This document shows, piece after piece, positions 31,332 through 38,341 of a DNA stretch of 64,000 nucleotides. Origin of the DNA: Clostridiales bacterium. GTDB lineage: Bacteria; Bacillota; Clostridia; Oscillospirales; Oscillospiraceae. A model generated the notes under the pieces. It was not told the origin of the DNA. It saw only the letters and a program-made list of their open reading frames with translations, and made no database searches. The stretch is taken from assembly GCA_004554585.1 (NCBI GenBank), contig SFLH01000002.1, positions 62,001 through 126,000 of the forward strand. The letters are read 5' to 3'. Position 1 is the stretch's first letter. Each line of letters begins with the position of its first letter. The position numbers and the translations under genes were made by a program.

Positions 31332-32789
31332 ATGAGTAATCAGGGAGAGAAAAAAGGCGTCAGCGCCATTGACTTTTTCTGTCTTGGATTCGGCGCTATC
31401 GTCGGTGTCGGCTGGGCCGTCACCATCAATGGCTGGATGTCCGGCAGTGGCGGTCCTGTGCCCGCGGCCATCGGCTACATTCTTTGCTTAGTTATCATGA
31501 TCCCCATCGGCTTGGCCTATGCTGAGCTGGTCCCCATGCTTCCCGTCGCTGGCGGCGGCGCAGCCTTTGCCCACGCAGCCTTTGGTGAAGTGGTTTCCTT
31601 CATCTCCGGCTGGTCGGCCTTCGGCGCGTTCGTTTCCATTATCCCCTGGGAAGCCATTCAGATCACTGACGTTCTGAGCTATCTGATCCCGTCCCTGCGG
31701 ACCGGTGACGCTCTGTATACCATCATGGGCTCTGATGTCCGCCTGAAGGTGGTTATCATCGGTATCGTCTTCTCCATCTTGCTGTTCCTGCTGAACATGC
31801 GCGGCCTGTCCGCCGCCGCTGGCGTGCAGAAGTTCCTGTGCATCTTCCTGGTGGCAGCCGCTATCATTGGTGCTATCGCAGCCCTGGTTGGCGGCGACCC
31901 CCAGAACCTGCAGCCCCTGTATGACGGCAGCGTGGCAGACGTTACCCCCAACAACATGCTGGGCGGTGCTTTCGGCATCCTCTGTACTGCAGCCTTCTTC
32001 CTTGCCGGCTTTGAGACCATTCCTCAGGGCGTTGAGGACGCTGGCGGCGACATCAAGAGCGTTGGCCGTACCGTCGTGATCTCCGTTACCGCAGCCTGCG
32101 TGTTCTATGCTATCCTGCTCTTCTGCTTCGGCTATGGCTATGACTGGGAGAAGTTCATTGGCATGGAGAACCCCGCCGCTGCCAACATGTTCAAGGAAGT
32201 GTTCCCCGGTGCTGGTGGTACTGCCCTGTACTGGATCATCCTCGTCGGCGCTGTGGCTGGCCTGTTCACCACCTGGAACGGCTTCTTCACCGCTTCCGCC
32301 AACCTGATGATGGCTCTGGCTCGTGGCCGTATGGTGCCCCAGCTGTTTGCCAAGCAGAACAAGGACGGCGTGGCTGTCAACGGTCTGATCCTGGTGCTGA
32401 TCCTCTCCTGCGCTGGCCCCTTCCTCGGTGCCAACATGATCGGTACCGTTACCGCATTCTCCGCAACGGCATTCATCCTCTCTTGGATGATCACCACCTG
32501 GAGCTTGCTGAAGCTGCGTAAGACGATGCCCAACGCCAATCGTCCCTACAAGATGCCTACCGGCCTCGCTTACTTCGGCGCTGTGGTGACCACCATCTAC
32601 TTCATCGGCTGCTTCATCCCCGTCTGCCCCTGGTTCGCTGAGTGGCCTGCCATCTGGGCCTTCCTGGGCTACATGGTCATCGGCGTAATCCTGTATGCGG
32701 CTTCCGCTGGTCAGAGAAAGCAGCTCACTCCTGCCGAGCGCGAGAAGGCCATGTTTGGCGACCTCGACCTGGAGAAGCTGAAGGGCTGA
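31332..32789 (+). CDS. APC-superfamily amino-acid permease
   Basis: 485 residues and about twelve membrane segments. The first helix carries GFGAIVGVGWAVTINGWM, the APC G-A-I-V-G motif of helix 1, and helix 6 has CTAAFFLAGFETIPQGVEDA, the F-E-x-I motif of the family. The substrate is unknown. GAGG lies 8 bases before ATG 31332. Codon use stands out: many GCT, GGT and CGT codons against the GCC/GGC/CGG style of the neighbours, a sign of high expression or of a different origin. A long leader with a 42-codon ORF precedes it. Confidence 0.87.
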   Translation: MSNQGEKKGVSAIDFFCLGFGAIVGVGWAVTINGWMSGSGGPVPAAIGYILCLVIMIPIGLAYAELVPMLPVAGGGAAFAHAAFGEVVSFISGWSAFGAFVSIIPWEAIQITDVLSYLIPSLRTGDALYTIMGSDVRLKVVIIGIVFSILLFLLNMRGLSAAAGVQKFLCIFLVAAAIIGAIAALVGGDPQNLQPLYDGSVADVTPNNMLGGAFGILCTAAFFLAGFETIPQGVEDAGGDIKSVGRTVVISVTAACVFYAILLFCFGYGYDWEKFIGMENPAAANMFKEVFPGAGGTALYWIILVGAVAGLFTTWNGFFTASANLMMALARGRMVPQLFAKQNKDGVAVNGLILVLILSCAGPFLGANMIGTVTAFSATAFILSWMITTWSLLKLRKTMPNANRPYKMPTGLAYFGAVVTTIYFIGCFIPVCPWFAEWPAIWAFLGYMVIGVILYAASAGQRKQLTPAEREKAMFGDLDLEKLKG

Positions 32790-32866
32790 TTGGACAGCTC
32801 GTCCCACAATAGATAAGATCGTACATGAAAAGTATTTCCCAATGATTGGATAGAAGGTGAAACCGA

Positions 32867-33220
32867 ATGAATGGGTCAGATATGATAATGGAGGCCAGTT
32901 CCTCCGTGATCTTAACGGAGATCATGATCTATCTTTTGGCCAGCATCCTGTTGATCGTCTTGATTGACTGGTACGCCATGAAGAAGATCGGAGGTAAGCG
33001 GATGTGGGGCTACCGGGTCCTGCGGCCGCACAAGGCACTGTCGTTGCTGATTGTGACCTTCTTTACCTTGGTGATTGGCATTCTGTGTTTGTACAAAGAC
33101 TTGACTGTAAGTCGGTACACGCTGACCTATTTCGGGTTACCCTACTACCTGTCTGTGTTGTACTTTTTGATCAAGGTGTTCCGTAGAGTACGGGCTGAGA
33201 CAAAAGGTCGTCAGTTGTAA
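32867..33220 (+). CDS. Small membrane protein, unknown function
   Basis: 117 residues with three hydrophobic segments: VILTEIMIYLLASILLIVLI, ALSLLIVTFFTLVIGILCLY and a third around YYLSVLYFLIKVF, and a basic C-terminus. I recognise no family. AGAAGGTGAAACC precedes ATG 32867. It follows the APC permease by 77 bases with no terminator between, so it may be its partner in the same transcript. A terminator lies 20 bases after its stop. Confidence 0.6.
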   Translation: MNGSDMIMEASSSVILTEIMIYLLASILLIVLIDWYAMKKIGGKRMWGYRVLRPHKALSLLIVTFFTLVIGILCLYKDLTVSRYTLTYFGLPYYLSVLYFLIKVFRRVRAETKGRQL

Positions 33221-33240
33221 AACACCAGCCTAAGATCTTA

Positions 33241-33278
33241 AAACGGCGCCGGAGCATTGCTCCGGCGCCGTTTCCTAT
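33241..33278. terminator. Terminator after the small membrane protein gene
   Basis: A 15-bp perfect stem (AAACGGCGCCGGAGC with its complement) with a three-base loop and TTTCC tail. Confidence 0.85.
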
Positions 33279-33352
33279 GGTGGACCCTGGCAGATATGGC
33301 CGTTAGTATCCACCAGAAGGTTTCCTTCCGTTGGAAAACCTGCCCAACAACG

Positions 33353-33457
33353 AAAAAGTCCGGACGCATCCCGCACCCGGACTTTTTCGTTGTTGTAATA
33401 TTGAAAGAGAGAAAAGAGAGAGAAAAAAGGAGATGCTATTGTTTGCTTCCTGATTGC
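33353..33457 (-). ncRNA. Predicted sRNA unit 1
   Basis: Transcript predicted from about 33457 down to the T run at 33353-33357, about 105 bases. It has a C/U-rich body (CTCCTTTTTTCTCTCTC) and a terminator with a 19-bp perfect stem (33345-33363 with 33377-33395). Coordinates of the ends are inferred from the -10 element and hairpin. Confidence 0.6.
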
Positions 33458-33463
33458 AACGAT

Positions 33464-33528
33464 AGAATACCATAGCCGGCGGAAAAAATCGTGGACGGAT
33501 TGCAAACGATGGATGAACAAGTTGTAAA
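33464..33528 (-). promoter_or_regulatory. Promoter/activator site of sRNA unit 1
   Basis: Direct repeats TTTACAAC (33521-33528) and TTTGCAAT (33499-33506), 22 bp apart, and extended -10 TGGTATTCT (hexamer 33464-33469). There is no -35 consensus, which suggests activation by a protein bound to the repeats. Confidence 0.6.
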
Positions 33529-33551
33529 TCCTAGACAGGGGAGAGAAGACG

Positions 33552-33655
33552 AATGGAAGGCCGGGTGCCAGAAGCACCCGGCCTTCTTTGCTATTAAAGA
33601 GAGAAACGAGAAAAAGAGAGAGAAAAAGAGGTGTTGTGGATGGTTTCCTGATTGC
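33552..33655 (-). ncRNA. Predicted sRNA unit 2
   Basis: Start near 33655, C/U-rich body (CCTCTTTTTCTCTCTC), terminator stem AAGGCCGGGTG with CACCCGGCCTT (33557-33585). The T tract on this strand is weak (TTCCATT), so termination may be partial. Confidence 0.55.
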
Positions 33656-33661
33656 AAGAAT

Positions 33662-33726
33662 AGAATACCATGTTTCAGAAAAAAAGTCGTGGACGGATTG
33701 CTAACCATGGATGAATAAATTGTAAA
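33662..33726 (-). promoter_or_regulatory. Promoter/activator site of sRNA unit 2
   Basis: Repeats TTTACAAT (33719-33726) and TTAGCAAT (33697-33704), extended -10 TGGTATTCT (hexamer 33662-33667), same spacing as unit 1. Confidence 0.6.
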
Positions 33727-33751
33727 CCCGGTGGGGGAGGGGTAGAGAACG

Positions 33752-33852
33752 AAAAATGCCGGACACAAAATAGGTCCGGCATTTTTCATGGAAAAGCGTA
33801 TAAAAAGAAAAGAGAGAGAAAAGGGAGGTATCACTGTTCGTTTTTCAATTAC
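33752..33852 (-). ncRNA. Predicted sRNA unit 3
   Basis: Start near 33852, body with ACCTCCCTTTTCTCTCTC, in which CCTCC is complementary to a Shine-Dalgarno core. Terminator stem AAAAATGCCGGAC with its complement (33752-33786) and a T run on the minus strand. Confidence 0.6.
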
Positions 33853-33858
33853 AAATAC

Positions 33859-33923
33859 AGCATAGCATGTCTGGGGCAGAAAGTCATGGACGGACTGCAA
33901 ACGAATGATGAACAAGTTGTAAA
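33859..33923 (-). promoter_or_regulatory. Promoter/activator site of sRNA unit 3
   Basis: Repeats TTTACAAC (33916-33923) and TTTGCAGT (33894-33901), extended -10 TGCTATGCT (hexamer 33859-33864), same spacing. Confidence 0.6.
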
Positions 33924-33949
33924 GTTTGAGGCGGGGTTTCCAAAGACGT

Positions 33950-34045
33950 AAAAAACCGAACGCGAAAGCGTTCGGCTTTTTACGGTATTGTGTATTGTAT
34001 AAGGAAGAGAGAAAAGAGAGAGGTAATGTCGTTTCTTTTAAGTTC
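33950..34045 (-). ncRNA. Predicted sRNA unit 4
   Basis: Start near 34045, body ACCTCTCTCTTTTCTCTC, terminator AAAAACCGAACGC/GCGTTCGGCTTTTT with GAAA loop (33950-33982) and a T6 run on the minus strand. It is the most divergent copy outside the promoter and C/U region. Confidence 0.6.
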
Positions 34046-34051
34046 AATAGT

Positions 34052-34116
34052 AGCATATCATACCTTGGGAGAGAAATCGTGGATAATTTACTAATTTTAA
34101 ATGAACAATTTATGAA
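34052..34116 (-). promoter_or_regulatory. Promoter/activator site of sRNA unit 4
   Basis: Repeats TTCATAAA (34109-34116) and TTAGTAAA (34087-34094), extended -10 TGATATGCT (hexamer 34052-34057). Sequence has drifted but all distances are kept. It lies 10 bases past the stop of the amidase gene. Confidence 0.55.
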
Positions 34117-34125
34117 CACTTGCGA

Positions 34126-34869
34126 TTAGGCGAGAGCAACGAATTCTGAGGCCACATATCCTGTCTGATCGCCCACCTGGACCAGGTACCAGCCGTTGAA
34201 TTCATTGATGACCGTCAAGGCTGCGCCGTCGTAGATTTGGGCAATGGGTGTGGACTCCGGGTCCGGCCGGCTGTAGAGGTCCACCACGCCGGCTTCCACC
34301 TGGACCACGCCTTCCCGGGAGAGGGAGGCAGCGAAGAAGGGGATGCCGAAGTATTCGGTCAGCGACAGCACGATGCTCTGGGCCATGGCGTCGATGTGGG
34401 AGACGATCCACTGGGCATCGGAACTATTGTCGTGAAAGCCCAGTTCCAGCAGGACGGCGGGAGCCCGGACCCGGCGGACCTCTCCAATGGTGGTGGTGGG
34501 CTCGATGCGCACCAGATTGGGTTGGGGATAGATGGTCTTTAACCCGTTGGCCAGAAACTGGGCCGCCCGCATGCCCCGGGCGCTGCCGGGGAAGTAAAAG
34601 GCGATGATCCCCTGGTTCTCCCCCGCTTCCTCCGGGCCGGAGGCGTTGGAGTGGAGGGCCAGGTGCAGGTCGTAATTGCCCGCGTTGGAGTCTCGGATGG
34701 AGGAAGCCGCGGTCATGTCGGGCGTGTTGCGGGAAAAGCGGATGCCGGAGGCGTAGAGCAAGGGCTCCATGGCGTCGGCCAGCTGGTTCATCCACTCCTC
34801 TTCGGTGCCTAGGCCGTCGGCATAGAGATTGTATTCCTGGGTGGATGGCGACAGATAAATGATAGGCAA
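34126..34869 (-). CDS. N-acetylmuramoyl-L-alanine amidase-like protein with SH3 domain
   Basis: 247 residues. Residues 1-175 resemble the Amidase_3 catalytic domain, with NYDLHLALHSNASG (zinc His region) and APAVLLELGFHDN (catalytic Glu). A bacterial SH3 domain covers about 188-247 (GVVDLYSRPDPES, NGWYLVQVGDQTGYV). The usual N-terminal D-P-G-H-G-G zinc motif is replaced by IYLSPSTQEYNLY, a feature I associate with a clostridial subgroup. No signal peptide is visible. The TTG start at 34869 is 6 bases after AAGGAGGG. Longer upstream readings overlap rsmA and are rejected. Its transcript would run into the sRNA array. Confidence 0.8.
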   Translation of the reverse strand: MPIIYLSPSTQEYNLYADGLGTEEEWMNQLADAMEPLLYASGIRFSRNTPDMTAASSIRDSNAGNYDLHLALHSNASGPEEAGENQGIIAFYFPGSARGMRAAQFLANGLKTIYPQPNLVRIEPTTTIGEVRRVRAPAVLLELGFHDNSSDAQWIVSHIDAMAQSIVLSLTEYFGIPFFAASLSREGVVQVEAGVVDLYSRPDPESTPIAQIYDGAALTVINEFNGWYLVQVGDQTGYVASEFVALA

Positions 34870-34947
34870 AATGATCCCTCCTTGCCCCAGTCTATGACCG
34901 CCGGCGGGTAGCTGTGTCCCGGGGGCGTGTGGGAGGTGCAGTTCTCG

Positions 34948-34976
34948 TTGCAATCCGGTGCCGCCTATGCTATGAT
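34948..34976 (+). promoter_or_regulatory. Promoter of rsmA
   Basis: TTGCAA (34948-34953), 17 bases, TATGAT (34971-34976). Confidence 0.7.
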
Positions 34977-35005
34977 GAAAAAAACGGCAGGGGAGGGATG
35001 CGTGC

Positions 35006-35890
35006 ATGGATTTGTGCAACCCAAAGCAGATCAAGGAACTTTTGGCCCGCCATGGCTTTCGCTTTTCCAAACAGATGGGACAGAATTTCCTCATCCAGTC
35101 CTGGGTACCTCGGCAGACGGCGGAGGCTTCCGGAGCAGGACCAGGAGTGGGTGTGCTGGAGATCGGCCCGGGCATCGGCCCCCTCACCGAGCAGTTGGCC
35201 CAGCTGGGAGCCCAGGTGGCGGCGGTGGAATTGGACCGCTCCCTGCTGCCCATCTTGGCTGAGACCATGGCGGGCAGAGAAAACGTGGAGATTATCCCCG
35301 GGGATATCCTCAAGCTGGACCTTCCCGCTCTGTGCCAGGAGAAGTTTCCCGGCCTGCCGGTGGTGGCCTGCGCCAACCTGCCCTACAACATCACCACCCC
35401 GGTCATCACGGCCCTGCTGGAAAGCGGCTGCTTTGGCCAGGTGACGGTGATGATTCAGCGAGAGGTGGCCCGGCGGATCTGCGCCAAACCGGGGACGGCG
35501 GAATATGGCGCCTTCACCTTGCTGTGCGAGTATTATGCCGACCGGGAAATCCTCTATGACGTGCCGCCGTCTTGCTTTCTCCCGGCGCCCAAGGTGGTCT
35601 CTTCGGTCATCCGCATGACCTTACGCGGCCGGCCACCGGTGCCAGTGGGGGACCCTGCCCTCTTTTTCCGGGTGGTGCGAGGGGCTTTCGGCCAGCGGCG
35701 CAAGACCTTGCTGAACGTATTGTACACGCTGTTTGCCAAGCAAGTGGACAAAGAAACCTTGGCCCAGCAGTTAGTTGCCTGCAATTTGACGGAGGACATT
35801 CGTGGGGAACGTCTCTCATTTGCAGAGTTTGCCCAATTAACCGAGAAGTTGACCAATCTCGCTTGCATAAAAAATTGCAAAGGGATATAA
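35006..35890 (+). CDS. rsmA: 16S rRNA dimethyladenosine transferase
   Basis: 294 residues. SAM-binding VLEIGPGIGPLTEQLA, GQNFLIQSW near the N-terminus, ANLPYNITTPVI (the catalytic N-L-P-Y motif), and the C-terminal domain with RAFFRVVRGAFGQRRKTLLN-like VVRGAFGQRRKTLLN match KsgA/RsmA. It dimethylates two adenosines in helix 45 of 16S rRNA. A G-rich RBS precedes ATG 35006. The promoter of the next gene lies in its last codons. Confidence 0.95.
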   Translation: MDLCNPKQIKELLARHGFRFSKQMGQNFLIQSWVPRQTAEASGAGPGVGVLEIGPGIGPLTEQLAQLGAQVAAVELDRSLLPILAETMAGRENVEIIPGDILKLDLPALCQEKFPGLPVVACANLPYNITTPVITALLESGCFGQVTVMIQREVARRICAKPGTAEYGAFTLLCEYYADREILYDVPPSCFLPAPKVVSSVIRMTLRGRPPVPVGDPALFFRVVRGAFGQRRKTLLNVLYTLFAKQVDKETLAQQLVACNLTEDIRGERLSFAEFAQLTEKLTNLACIKNCKGI

Positions 35891-35891
35891 T
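35863..35891 (+). promoter_or_regulatory. Promoter of pckG inside the rsmA 3' end
   Basis: TTGCAT (35863-35868), 17 bases, TATAAT (35886-35891). Confidence 0.75.
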
Positions 35892-35929
35892 GTAAAAAGT
35901 TAAGGGTGGCTCGAAGGAGGGCATTTTAC

Positions 35930-37693
35930 ATGGAATTGACAAAAAATCGCGCGGTACTAGACTGGATCGACGAACAGATCCAGCTAACCAAGCCAGATCG
36001 AGTGATCTGGATCGACGGTAGCGAGGCACAGCTGGAGGCTCTGCGGCAGGAGGGCTGCGCCACCGGTGAGCTGCACAAGCTCAACGAGGAAAAGCTCCCC
36101 GGCTGTTATCTCCACCGCTCGGACCCCACGGATGTGGCCCGGGTGGAGAGCCGGACCTTCATCTGCTGCAAGCGCCAGGAAGACGCGGGCCCCACCAACA
36201 ACTGGATGGACCCGGAAGAGATGTACGCAAAGCTGAACAAATTGTATGACGGCTCTATGAAGGGCCTGACCATGTACGTGATTCCCTATTGCATGGGGGT
36301 GGTGGGTTCCCCCTTTGCCAAGTATGGCATCGAGCTCACCGACTCCATCTATGTGGTCCTGAATATGGCCATCATGACCCGGGTGGGGGAGAAGGTGGTT
36401 CCCTACCTGGACGAGAACTTCATCAAAGGACTGCACGCCTGCGCCGACCTGGACCCAGAGGAGCGCTATATCGTCCAGTTCCCCGAGGACAATGTGATCA
36501 TGTCCATCAACTCCGGCTACGGCGGCAATGTGCTCCAGGGCAAGAAGTGCTTTGCCCTGCGCATTGCCTCCAACCTGGGCCGGCAGGAGGGCTGGCTGGC
36601 AGAGCATATGCTCATCTTGGGGGTGCAGAATCCCCAGGGCGAGGTGCGGTATATCACCGGCGCCTTCCCCTCCGCCTGCGGCAAGACCAACCTGGCCATG
36701 CTCATCCCTCCCGAGGGATACCAGAAGAACGGCTGGAAGTGCTGGTGCGTGGGCGATGACATCGCCTGGCTGCGGGTGGGCGAGGATGGCCGCCTGTGGG
36801 CGGTGAACCCCGAAAAGGGCTTCTTCGGCGTGGCTCCCGGCACCAACATCTCCTCCAACCCCAACGCGCTGGCCACCACTCAGAAGGGGACCATCTTCAC
36901 CAACGTGGCCCTGAACCTGGACGACAACACCGTGTGGTGGGAGAAGCTGGACAAGCATCCCCCCGAGCATGCCCTGGACTGGATGGGCAATCCCTGGAGC
37001 CCCAAGACCGCCCAGGGCCCCGCTGCCCATCCCAATTCCCGCTTCACCGCTCCGGCGGAGAATTGCCCCTGCATCTCCCCGGAGTTTGAGAATCCCCACG
37101 GAGTGCCCATCTCCGCCATCATCTTTGGCGGCCGCCGGGCCAAGACCGCTCCGCTGGTCTATCAGTCCCGTGACTGGAAGCACGGGGTCTTCGTGGGCTC
37201 CATCATGGGCTCGGAGAAGACCGCCGCTGCCGAGGGCACCGTGGGCGAAACCCGTCGGGACCCCATGGCCATGCTGCCCTTCTGCGGCTATCACATGGCC
37301 GACTACTGGCAGCACTGGCTGGATATGGAGGAGAAGATCCCCAACCCGCCCAAGATCTTCAACGTCAACTGGTTCCGCACCGACGACCAGGGCGAGTTCA
37401 TCTGGCCCGGGTTCGGCGAGAACCTGCGGGTGCTGGAGTGGATTCTCAAGCGCTGCTTCGACGAAGCCGACGCCCGGGAGACCGAGATCGGCTACCTGCC
37501 CAAGGTGGAGGACATCAACCTGGAAGGCATCGACGTGGACCGGGAAACCCTGGCCGGCCTGCTGTCCGTGGACCGGGAGCTGTGGCGGAAGGAGACCGAA
37601 GGGGTGGAGGAATTCTATGCCCAGTTCGGCGACAAGCTGCCCAAGGTCCTGCGGGACGAGCTGACTGCCCTGGAAGAGCGTCTGAAAGACTGA
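35930..37693 (+). CDS. pckG: Phosphoenolpyruvate carboxykinase (GTP)
   Basis: 587 residues, the size of GTP-type PEPCK. FPSACGKTNLAML is the kinase-1a P-loop with the hyper-reactive cysteine in the mobile loop, and further family segments are GDDIAWLR, NPEKGFFGVAPGTN, and FGGRRAKTAPLVYQSRDWKH with VFVGSIMGSEKTAAAEG. It interconverts oxaloacetate + GTP and PEP + CO2 + GDP, and in fermentative Clostridia can work in either direction. GAAGGAGG precedes ATG 35930. It is monocistronic, with promoter at 35863 and a terminator after the stop. Confidence 0.96.
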   Translation: MELTKNRAVLDWIDEQIQLTKPDRVIWIDGSEAQLEALRQEGCATGELHKLNEEKLPGCYLHRSDPTDVARVESRTFICCKRQEDAGPTNNWMDPEEMYAKLNKLYDGSMKGLTMYVIPYCMGVVGSPFAKYGIELTDSIYVVLNMAIMTRVGEKVVPYLDENFIKGLHACADLDPEERYIVQFPEDNVIMSINSGYGGNVLQGKKCFALRIASNLGRQEGWLAEHMLILGVQNPQGEVRYITGAFPSACGKTNLAMLIPPEGYQKNGWKCWCVGDDIAWLRVGEDGRLWAVNPEKGFFGVAPGTNISSNPNALATTQKGTIFTNVALNLDDNTVWWEKLDKHPPEHALDWMGNPWSPKTAQGPAAHPNSRFTAPAENCPCISPEFENPHGVPISAIIFGGRRAKTAPLVYQSRDWKHGVFVGSIMGSEKTAAAEGTVGETRRDPMAMLPFCGYHMADYWQHWLDMEEKIPNPPKIFNVNWFRTDDQGEFIWPGFGENLRVLEWILKRCFDEADARETEIGYLPKVEDINLEGIDVDRETLAGLLSVDRELWRKETEGVEEFYAQFGDKLPKVLRDELTALEERLKD

Positions 37694-37715
37694 AACGCCC
37701 CATAAAACCTGCGAT

Positions 37716-37750
37716 AAGCCGCCGGCCGGAGTCCCGACCGGCGGCTTTTT
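37716..37750 (+). terminator. Terminator after pckG
   Basis: AAGCCGCCGG pairs with CCGGCGGCTT, followed by TTTTT. Confidence 0.85.
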
Positions 37751-37765
37751 GCGCCCGGCTCCGGC

Positions 37766-37795
37766 TTGCGCGGGGGCCCATTCCTGTGTTATGAT
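37766..37795 (+). promoter_or_regulatory. Putative promoter of the ruvCAB operon
   Basis: TTGCGC, 18 bases, TATGAT (37790-37795), 43 bases before ruvC. Confidence 0.5.
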
Positions 37796-37837
37796 AAAAA
37801 ATACGAAACCAAACCACAGCGGAACGGGAGGGGTGAG

Positions 37838-38326
37838 ATGAAGATCCTAGGCATCGATCCGGGCTACGCCATTGTGGGCTTTGGCATCCTGGAGGCCCAG
37901 CGGGGCCAGGCACGGCTGGTCCGGTGCGGAGCCATCAACACCCCGGCGGGGGTGCCTATGCCCCGGCGGCTGGTGCAGATTCAGGAGGATCTGGAGACCC
38001 TCATCCACACCTTTTCTCCCGACGTCATGGCCATTGAGGAGCTGTTTTTCAACACCAACGTCACCACCGCCATCGGAGTGGCCCAGGCCCGGGGGGTCAT
38101 TCTCATGACCGCCGCCAAGCTGGGGGTGGAGGTCTTTGAATACACCCCCTCACAGGTCAAGCAGGCGGTGGTGGGCTACGGCAAGGCGGAAAAGCACCAG
38201 GTTATGGAGATGACCCGGCGGCTACTGGGCCTGGCGGCGGTGCCCAAGCCAGACGATGCGGCCGACGCGGTGGCCATTGCCCTGTGTCACGCCCGGTCCC
38301 ACACCTCCCGGCTGCGCCGGCTGTGA
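37838..38326 (+). CDS. ruvC: Crossover junction endodeoxyribonuclease RuvC
   Basis: 162 residues. ILGIDPGYAIVGFGIL contains the first catalytic Asp; the IEELFFNTNVTTAIGVAQAR and PSQVKQAVVGYGKAEKHQV segments and the C-terminal DDAADAVAIALCHA acidic pair complete the active site. RuvC cuts Holliday junctions. It is followed by ruvA and ruvB in the classical order. A longer in-frame reading from 37766 is rejected; ATG 37838 has AGGGGTGAG upstream. Confidence 0.96.
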   Translation: MKILGIDPGYAIVGFGILEAQRGQARLVRCGAINTPAGVPMPRRLVQIQEDLETLIHTFSPDVMAIEELFFNTNVTTAIGVAQARGVILMTAAKLGVEVFEYTPSQVKQAVVGYGKAEKHQVMEMTRRLLGLAAVPKPDDAADAVAIALCHARSHTSRLRRL

Positions 38327-38341
38327 CAGGAAGGAGCACCC

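Larger units (their letters stand above)
33345..34116 (-). repeat. Array of four tandem ~200-bp repeat units with no protein gene
   Basis: Between 33275 and 34125 no credible protein gene exists. Four units follow each other with a period of about 195-220 bases. Each contains, reading the minus strand, two direct repeats 22 bp apart (TTTACAAC/TTTGCAAT type), TCCACGA, an extended -10 (TG-n-TATTCT or TATGCT), a short conserved AATCAGGAA-like segment, a run of C and T (CTCTCTCTTTTCTCTC), and a strong hairpin whose sequence differs in every unit. The distance from the proximal repeat to the -10 is identical in all four. Divergence rises from units 1-2 to unit 4 (nearest the amidase gene). The most economical reading is a set of paralogous, separately terminated small RNA genes. 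Confidence 0.85.

Noticed and set aside
33345..34116. CRISPR array or transposon repeats
   Set aside because: Units are about 200 bp, with hairpins and promoter-like sites inside. There are no short uniform direct repeats with spacers, no cas genes, no transposase and no target-site duplications.
33436..34119. Long minus-strand open frame of 227 codons through the repeat array
   Set aside because: It runs through several terminator hairpins, has no RBS and is low in complexity. Its internal repeats only mirror the DNA units, and the frame is not kept in phase from unit to unit.
34896..34903. CATAGACT-type sequence as a sporulation promoter of the amidase gene (minus strand)
   Set aside because: No sigma-E -35 at the right distance; a sigma-K reading rests on two bases only.
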